From JBCBRD01 sp039819785 (GTDB taxonomy: Bacteria > Pseudomonadota > Alphaproteobacteria > Rhizobiales > Hyphomicrobiaceae), in assembly GCA_039819785.1 (NCBI GenBank), contig JBCBRH010000038.1:1-37598 (forward strand): a stretch of 37,598 nt of DNA, written 5' to 3'. The notes under the pieces were generated by a model, which worked only from the letters and a program-made list of their open reading frames with translations, was not told where the DNA came from and did no database searches. Shown here one piece after another: positions 31,766 to 37,598 of this stretch. Each line of letters opens with the position of its first letter. Within the stretch, counting starts at the first letter, position 1. The position numbers were made by a program, and so were the translations under genes.

Positions 31766-32230
31766 TTAGAAAGAACCCCCGTCACACTCCACAAAGGCCA
31801 CCTTTCAAAATCAATATGGTTGCGCACGACAAACATATTCTACCTTAAATTGTAAGTCTACGTTATTTCGCCCTGCAACAGGCGATACACACAGCTCGTT
31901 TGACACCGGTCAGCCAATCCACCATGTTTTCGACAAACGCCGTCGGCGAACTTCAGCGCCATCGTTCGTTGAGACGAAGAGGGACCCCGTTGCCGCTCCG
32001 GTCGGCTCAAAATGCCGCCTTCGAGAGGGAAAGCATCATCGTAATCAGAGCGGTGCCAAAACCTGCACCAGTGTTTTCGAACGGCATGTCACGACGGCAG
32101 GCCACCGATCAGTCGCCATAAAAATCTTAGCAACCCCCGTCCCCGTATACGAAGTGGAACGGGGCTAGAGATGGCTGCGACGTGTTTGCCCATCAGCCGT
32201 GACACAGCAACATGACATTGAAAGACGGAA
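31766..32230. other. divergent intergenic region upstream of topA with hairpins
   Basis: A 465-base gap. Candidate structures are AAAGG-CCA-CCTTT (31793-31805), TCGCC/GGCGA around 31868-31885, and CCCCGT (32141-32146) with ACGGGG (32159-32164) in the probable topA leader. The first third is AT-rich and likely holds promoters. No T-tract follows the hairpins. A 73-codon frame at 31900-32121 lacks support. Confidence 0.4.
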
Positions 32231-34918
32231 ATGAACGTCGTCATCGTGGAATCCGCCGCTAAGGCGAAGACAATCAACAAGTACCTGGGCTCCGGTTACA
32301 AGGTTCTTGCATCCTATGGCCACGTCCGCGACCTCCCCTCGAAAAATGGGTCGGTAGAACCGGACAATGATTTCGAAATGCACTGGGACACCGACACAAA
32401 ATCCCAAAAGGTGCTCAAAGAAATCACCGACGCCGTAAAGGGTGCCGATAAGCTGATCCTCGCCACCGACCCTGACCGCGAGGGTGAAGCCATCTCATGG
32501 CATATCCTGCAGGTCCTCGAAAAACGCCGGGCCATCAAAAAGGGCACGTCCATCGAGCGGGTGGCATTCAATGCCGTCACCAAACAGGCCATTCTATCTG
32601 CGCTCTCAAAACCCCGTGAGATCGATCGCCCTCTTGTCTCCGCTTATCTGGCACGCCGCGCACTTGATTATCTGGTGGGCTTCACGCTCTCTCCGGTTCT
32701 CTGGCGCAAGCTTCCAGGGGCGCGGTCAGCCGGACGCGTCCAATCCGTCGCCCTTCGCCTGATCTGCGACCGCGAATCTGAAATCGAGCGGTTCAAAACA
32801 GACGAATACTGGTCAATCGAAGCTGCACTGAAAACGGCTGGCGGAGACGACATCAAAACGCGCCTTGTCGCCATCGACGGCAAGAAGCTCCAAAAGTTGG
32901 ACATCAAAGACGAAACGTCTGCGAAAGCGATCAAGGCTGCGATCGAAGGCGGCACCTACACGATCAGATCGGTGGACAAAAAAGCCACCAAACGAAACCC
33001 GTTTGCACCCTTCACAACATCGACGTTGCAACAGGAAGCCTCACGCAAACTGAACTTCTCCGCGAAGCAGACGATGAACGTGGCCCAACGGCTTTACGAA
33101 GGCGTCGACATCGGCGGCGAAACCGTCGGCCTCATCACCTACATGCGGACCGACGGCGTCCAGATCGTCCCCGAAGCCGTGAAAGAAGTCCGCAGCCAGA
33201 TCGTGCGGGAATATGACGTCAACTACGTCGCACCCTTTGTCCGCGAATATAAAACAAAAGCAAAAAATGCGCAGGAAGCCCACGAAGCTGTCCGCCCCAC
33301 AGACATTTCGCGCCGCCCCCAGGACCTCTACAAAAAGCTCGATAGGGATCAAGCGGCCCTCTACAGCCTGATCTGGAAGCGGACACTCGCCAGCCAGATG
33401 GCCTCCGCCGAATTGGAGCAAACCGCAGCAGAAATCGACGTTCCCGGCAAAGACAGCAAAACCTACAGCGTTCGCGCGAATGGAACCGTCGTGACATTCG
33501 AAGGGTTTTTGAAACTCTACGAAGAGGGCAAGGACGACGAGGAAGATGATGATACCCGCCGCTTGCCTCCGCTGACCGCCGGCGACGTCATGAAAGACCA
33601 CGGCGTCGAAGCCAACCAGCACTTCACGCAACCACCGCCCCGCTACACAGAGGCGACCCTGGTAAAACGCATGGAAGAGCTCGGCATCGGCCGCCCATCG
33701 ACCTATGCCGCAACGCTGGCCGTTCTGCGCGATCGTGAGTATGTCGTCGCCGATAAAAAACAGCTCGTTCCTGAGGATAAAGGCCGGCTCGTCATTGCCT
33801 TCCTGGAAAGCTTCTTCAATCGTTATGTGGAGTACGACTTCACCGCCGGCTTGGAAGATAAGCTGGACCTGATCTCAGACAACAAACTGGAATGGAAAGA
33901 CGTCTTGCGCGAATTCTGGCGCGACTTCACCGGCGCGGTCGACGAGATCAAGGATCTGCGCGTCGGCGAGGTGCTCGACGCCTTGAACGAAATCTTGGGT
34001 CCGCACGTCTTCCCACCACGTGAAGATGGTACGGATGCCCGCAGCTGTCCGGCCTGCAAGAAAGGGCAATTGTCCCTCAAGATTTCCGGAAAGTTTGGCG
34101 CATTCATCGGCTGTGGAAACTACCCCGAATGCCGCTTTACAAGACAACTGTCCCAATCGGACGCCGAAGCTTTGGCGGGCGGAACGGACGGCACGGTGCT
34201 CGGCACTGACCCAGAAAGTGGTGAACCTGTCACGCTTCGCACCGGCAGATTTGGCACTTACTTGCAAATCGGCGAAGGCTCCAAAGACGAAAAGCCCAAG
34301 CGTTCGAGCATTCCAAAAGGGATCGACGCTGGAAACGTCGATCTCGAGTACGCGCTCAAACTTCTCTCTTTGCCGCGTGAAGTCGGCGTCCACCCGGAAA
34401 CCGGTAAAACCATCACGGCCGGCTTGGGCCGTTACGGACCGTTCGTCCTGCATGATGGCACATATGCCAACGTCGAGAGCATCGAAGATGTCTTCACAAT
34501 CGGCATCAACCGTGCGGTCACCGTCATTGCGGAAAAACTGGCAGGCGGCGGCAAGGGCCGCTTCGGAAGGCCGAAGGCAACCGTTCTCAAAGACCTCGGC
34601 GAACATCCCGACGGCGGCGGAAAGATGGAAGTTCTGGAAGGGCGCTACGGCCCGTATGTCAGCCACAACAAAATCAACGCGACGATCCCGAAGGGTAAGG
34701 AACCAACGGACGTAACAGTTGAAGAGGCCGTCGCCTTACTGGCTGAACGCGCGGCCAAAGGCGGCAAGAAAAAACCGGCAAAGAAAGCAGCCGCGAAAAA
34801 GACCGCCGCCAAGAAGCCTGCAAAGAAAGCAGCAGCCAAAAAACCTACGAAGAAGGCGGCAGCAAAGAAATCCGCATCGAAAAAAGCAGCCAGCGAGACG
34901 AGCGATGCTGATGCCTAG
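32231..34918 (+). CDS. topA: DNA topoisomerase I
   Basis: An 895-residue type IA topoisomerase that relaxes negative supercoils. The N-terminal TOPRIM domain begins MNVVIVESAAKAKTI, with the metal-binding ATDPDREGEAISWH at about 77-90. The active-site Tyr304 lies in GLITYMRTDG. A four-cysteine zinc motif (SCPAC...GCGNYPEC, about 605-635) follows the core, then repeated C-terminal modules (LGRYGPFV, then EGRYGPYV). From about 842 the protein ends in a Lys/Ala-rich tail of 50 residues with KKPAKKAAAKK-type repeats resembling histone H1. It is nine bases from rnr and probably co-transcribed with it. Confidence 0.97.
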   Translation: MNVVIVESAAKAKTINKYLGSGYKVLASYGHVRDLPSKNGSVEPDNDFEMHWDTDTKSQKVLKEITDAVKGADKLILATDPDREGEAISWHILQVLEKRRAIKKGTSIERVAFNAVTKQAILSALSKPREIDRPLVSAYLARRALDYLVGFTLSPVLWRKLPGARSAGRVQSVALRLICDRESEIERFKTDEYWSIEAALKTAGGDDIKTRLVAIDGKKLQKLDIKDETSAKAIKAAIEGGTYTIRSVDKKATKRNPFAPFTTSTLQQEASRKLNFSAKQTMNVAQRLYEGVDIGGETVGLITYMRTDGVQIVPEAVKEVRSQIVREYDVNYVAPFVREYKTKAKNAQEAHEAVRPTDISRRPQDLYKKLDRDQAALYSLIWKRTLASQMASAELEQTAAEIDVPGKDSKTYSVRANGTVVTFEGFLKLYEEGKDDEEDDDTRRLPPLTAGDVMKDHGVEANQHFTQPPPRYTEATLVKRMEELGIGRPSTYAATLAVLRDREYVVADKKQLVPEDKGRLVIAFLESFFNRYVEYDFTAGLEDKLDLISDNKLEWKDVLREFWRDFTGAVDEIKDLRVGEVLDALNEILGPHVFPPREDGTDARSCPACKKGQLSLKISGKFGAFIGCGNYPECRFTRQLSQSDAEALAGGTDGTVLGTDPESGEPVTLRTGRFGTYLQIGEGSKDEKPKRSSIPKGIDAGNVDLEYALKLLSLPREVGVHPETGKTITAGLGRYGPFVLHDGTYANVESIEDVFTIGINRAVTVIAEKLAGGGKGRFGRPKATVLKDLGEHPDGGGKMEVLEGRYGPYVSHNKINATIPKGKEPTDVTVEEAVALLAERAAKGGKKKPAKKAAAKKTAAKKPAKKAAAKKPTKKAAAKKSASKKAASETSDADA

Positions 34919-34927
34919 TCCAGGGCA

Positions 34928-37483
34928 ATGATCGTGCCCCGCAAACCAAACAAAGCCTCAAACGCAAAATCCCGCGCAGGCGCATCCAGTAAAGATGCAC
35001 CGCCCGCCGCAAAGGCTGGCCGAGGCGCAGGGCTGGGCCCGAATGAACGCAAACCCGACGGCACCTTGCCGACGCGTGAACAGATCGTCCGATTCATTTC
35101 GCAAGCCACCGGCAAAGTTGGCAAGCGTGAGATTTCACGGGCCTTCGGCCTGAAAGGTGGCGCACGCATCGCCCTCAAACGCGTTCTTGCCGACATGGCA
35201 GACGATGGATTGCTTGCCGGCACGCCAAAGGACTTGCGCCGCAAAGGCGGGCTGCCCCCCGTCACCGTGTTGGACGTGTTCGACATCGATGATGAAGGCG
35301 ACCTGCTGGCACGTCCGGCCGTATGGAAAGACAGCGACGGCGAACGCCCAACCGTGCGAATGGTCGTCAGTGACGCCAACCGTCCCAACCGGGAACGCAC
35401 TGCAAAATTTGGCGTCGGCGACCGCGTGCTGGCCCGCATCACCGTGGAAGAATCAGAGCCAGCCGCAGCGACCAGCCAAGCGGAAAGTTCCAACGTTGCA
35501 CCACCCAGCGACGAAACCGCCGGCATACCTGCCGATATCGCCGTCACCACCGCGTCCCCTGCCGTCGCCTCACCCACCTCTTCACAGCGATCAACCGTAA
35601 CATTTCTGGGCGAAGCAATCCGCCGCCTGTCGCGCGAAGCACGGACCCTCCTCGGCGTCTACCGCGCCCACCATGACCGCCCCGGCGGCACAATCGAACC
35701 GGTTGATCGCAAGAACCTGCGCGAGTACGCCGTCCAGAAATCAGACCTTGGCGGAGCCGTGGATGGCGACCTGGTCCGTTTCGAGTTGGCCAAATCCGGC
35801 CGCCAGCACGTCCCCCAGGCCAAAATCCTTCAGGCCCTCGGAAATCCTGACGATCAACGCCAAATCAGCCTCATCGCAATTCACACGCACGGCCTGCCCG
35901 ACGAATTTCCAGAAAGCGTCTTGAACGAGGTCGAAACGCTTGAGGCGCCCACACACAAAGACCGCACCGACCTGACCGGCATCCCGCTGATCACCATCGA
36001 CCCACCCGATGCCAGAGATCACGACGACGCCGTATATGCAGAACTGGACGACGACCCAAAAAACCCTAACGGCTTCGCCATCATCGTGGCCATCGCCGAC
36101 GTCGCCCATTACGTGCGCCCGGGCACCAAGCTTGACCGTGAAGCGGAAAAGCGCGGCAACTCGATCTATTTTCCAGACCGCGTTGTCCCAATGCTGCCAG
36201 AGCGCATTTCAAACAACCTGTGTTCGTTGAAAGAAGGCGAGGACCGTCCGTGCCTGGCCGTCCGGATGGTCTATGACTGCGACGGCGTAAAACTCAGCCA
36301 CACGTTCATGCGCGCCATGATGCGCTCGGCCACCAAGCTGTCGTATGCCGAGGCTCAAACAGCCTTCGACGGCAACCCCGACCCCATCTGTATGCCCGTT
36401 CACGACACAGCGCTCATGCCGTTGTGGCACGCCTACCGTCTGCTCAAGAAAGCCCGCGATGCCCGCGCACCGCTAGACCTCAATCTGCCGGAACGTAAAC
36501 TCCGCCTCGGCGATGATGGCCGGGTTGCCGATGTCTACATTCCCGAACGCCTGGATGCCCACAAACTCATCGAAGAGTTCATGATCCAGGCCAACGTGGC
36601 CGCAGCCGAAGAGCTGGAAAAACGAAACACACCACTCGTCTACCGCGTACACGACAAGCCTTCGAAAGAAAAACTGAAGAGCCTGCGCGAGTTCCTGCAG
36701 ACACTTGATCTTCAGGTTCCGCCTGAAGGCCAGCTCAAGCCAAAAGCCTTTAACGTCATCCTGGAGAAAGCAAAAAGCCTTCCTGCGCCCGAGTTGATCA
36801 ACGAAGTGATCCTGCGCTCGCAATCGCAGGCTGAATACACGCCAGAAAACATCGGCCACTTCGGGCTGAACTTGCGCCGCTATGCGCACTTCACCTCACC
36901 CATCCGCCGTTACGCCGACTTGCTTGTGCACCGCGCATTGATCACCGGATTGAATTTTGGCACCGACGGAATGGATATCGATCCAAGCTCAACAGCGGCC
37001 GTCGAGATCAAAACAGATCTGGCGAAGGTCGCAAAATCGATCTCGGAAGCTGAGCGTCGCGCCATGGCCGCCGAACGCGAAACGACGGACCGGCTTATCT
37101 CGGCCCACCTGGCTGACCACGTGGGAGCCAAGTTCAAAGCCCGCATCGCAGGCGTCACCAGATCAGGCCTTTTCGTGAAACTGACGGAAACCGGTGCCGA
37201 TGGGTTCATCCCGATATCGAGCCTGGGCGACGATTTTTTCCACCACCTGGAAGAAGCCCACGCCCTTCTAGGTGAGCGCTCCGGCCTTGCCCATACATTA
37301 GGAGACGCGGTGGATGTCAAACTGGTCGAGGCGATCCCAAGCGCTGGCGCATTGAGATTTGAAATGCTGAGCGAGCCCCGCAAAATGAATATGTCAGCCG
37401 TCAAGGCCATGCAGTTCCTGAAAGTCGCCCGGCGCGGACGTTCAAGACCTGGCGGCGAGCGCAGAGGCAGGCGCGGCCGTTAA
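34928..37483 (+). CDS. rnr: ribonuclease R
   Basis: An 851-residue 3'-5' exoribonuclease that degrades structured RNA. It has an N-terminal winged helix (REQIVRFISQATGKVGKREI), an OB-type cold-shock domain, the RNB catalytic domain with DARDHDDA (about 360-368), and a C-terminal S1 domain with RIAGVTRSGLFVKL and DGFIPISSL. A basic tail (RRGRSRPGGERRGRRGR) ends it. Residues about 174-222 are an Ala/Ser/Thr-rich low-complexity linker. The ATG at 34928 has its AGGG only two bases away; a GTG at 34934 has it eight bases away and may be the true start. Confidence 0.96.
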   Translation: MIVPRKPNKASNAKSRAGASSKDAPPAAKAGRGAGLGPNERKPDGTLPTREQIVRFISQATGKVGKREISRAFGLKGGARIALKRVLADMADDGLLAGTPKDLRRKGGLPPVTVLDVFDIDDEGDLLARPAVWKDSDGERPTVRMVVSDANRPNRERTAKFGVGDRVLARITVEESEPAAATSQAESSNVAPPSDETAGIPADIAVTTASPAVASPTSSQRSTVTFLGEAIRRLSREARTLLGVYRAHHDRPGGTIEPVDRKNLREYAVQKSDLGGAVDGDLVRFELAKSGRQHVPQAKILQALGNPDDQRQISLIAIHTHGLPDEFPESVLNEVETLEAPTHKDRTDLTGIPLITIDPPDARDHDDAVYAELDDDPKNPNGFAIIVAIADVAHYVRPGTKLDREAEKRGNSIYFPDRVVPMLPERISNNLCSLKEGEDRPCLAVRMVYDCDGVKLSHTFMRAMMRSATKLSYAEAQTAFDGNPDPICMPVHDTALMPLWHAYRLLKKARDARAPLDLNLPERKLRLGDDGRVADVYIPERLDAHKLIEEFMIQANVAAAEELEKRNTPLVYRVHDKPSKEKLKSLREFLQTLDLQVPPEGQLKPKAFNVILEKAKSLPAPELINEVILRSQSQAEYTPENIGHFGLNLRRYAHFTSPIRRYADLLVHRALITGLNFGTDGMDIDPSSTAAVEIKTDLAKVAKSISEAERRAMAAERETTDRLISAHLADHVGAKFKARIAGVTRSGLFVKLTETGADGFIPISSLGDDFFHHLEEAHALLGERSGLAHTLGDAVDVKLVEAIPSAGALRFEMLSEPRKMNMSAVKAMQFLKVARRGRSRPGGERRGRRGR

Positions 37484-37485
37484 TC

Positions 37486-37505
37486 CCAGACCGCTCACCG
37501 TCTGG
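37486..37505. other. hairpin after rnr
   Basis: CCAGAC (37486-37491) and GTCTGG (37500-37505) are perfect inverted repeats around eight bases, beginning three bases after the rnr stop. No T-tract follows, so it may be a transcript-end stabiliser or a weak terminator. Confidence 0.35.
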
Positions 37506-37580
37506 CACCCAATGTGTTAGCGTGCCGGTCATAGTTTGGTTGAACCCAAAATAGCTCAGTTGACCCAATGAGGAACCGCC

Positions 37581-37598
37581 GTGGCCGTTGAGATCACC
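37581..37598 (+). CDS. start of a truncated gene, product unknown
   Basis: GAGGA at 37570-37574 is followed six bases later by GTG, opening a frame (MAVEIT) that runs off the window. The ATG at 37569 closes after seven codons, so GTG is preferred. In related genomes a DUF983 protein often follows rnr, but six residues are too few to judge. Confidence 0.4.

Noticed and set aside
31900..32121. 73-codon frame upstream of topA
   Set aside because: No ribosome site, no recognisable product, and it covers likely promoter and leader sequence.
1..37598. Prophage, insertion sequence, CRISPR array or toxin-antitoxin module
   Set aside because: No integrase, transposase, cas, phage structural or paired toxin-antitoxin genes are visible; the repeats found are short local tandem arrays.

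Overview
The window is about 37.6 kb of moderately GC-rich, gene-dense chromosomal DNA from an alphaproteobacterium, most likely of the Hyphomicrobiales (Rhizobiales) type. Several observations point that way: the neighbourhood metal-dependent hydrolase / ruvX / gatC-gatA and pyrB-pyrC'-plsY-dprA / topA-rnr, an indirect tRNA amidation system (GatCAB), a betaine-lipid pair (btaA-btaB), small lipoproteins that look alphaproteobacterial, and a histone-like basic tail on TopA. The genus cannot be fixed from the sequence alone. There is no sign of a prophage, insertion sequence, CRISPR array or plasmid module.

Left part (1-9.0 kb). A tRNA-Ser(GCT) with a recognisable promoter sits beside a tRNA-like relic. 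Next come a secreted Cys-rich protein, a Sel1-repeat protein, a small lipoprotein, a same-strand run of three genes (quinone oxidoreductase, GT39-type membrane glycosyltransferase, Nu-class glutathione transferase), another lipoprotein followed by a 22-bp tandem repeat, and the btaB/btaA pair for the phosphorus-free lipid diacylglyceryl-trimethylhomoserine.

Middle part (9.0-26.8 kb). A DedA membrane protein, a 58-residue basic protein and a strong hairpin-plus-T-tract lead directly into a cytochrome P450, which is convergent with glucokinase. A KefB/KefC-type antiporter and the gatB gene follow. GatB is separated from gatC-gatA by a methyltransferase, a rhodanese, a small membrane protein and a chorismate mutase. 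Then come a metallo-hydrolase, ruvX with a 19-bp repeat running into its start codon, a PcfJ-like protein, a DUF599 membrane protein, and a divergent AraC/MarR regulator pair.

Right part (26.8-37.6 kb). PyrB is followed by a dihydroorotase homologue whose metal-binding motif is lost, probably a structural partner of aspartate transcarbamoylase. PlsY and DprA overlap. DNA topoisomerase I and RNase R form a two-gene unit, and a new gene begins at the right edge. Most genes are housekeeping. The items most worth a second look are the repeats at the ruvX start, the possible attenuator in front of the P450, the degenerate dihydroorotase, the chromosomal PcfJ-like protein, and the coupled chorismate mutase / membrane protein / rhodanese set.
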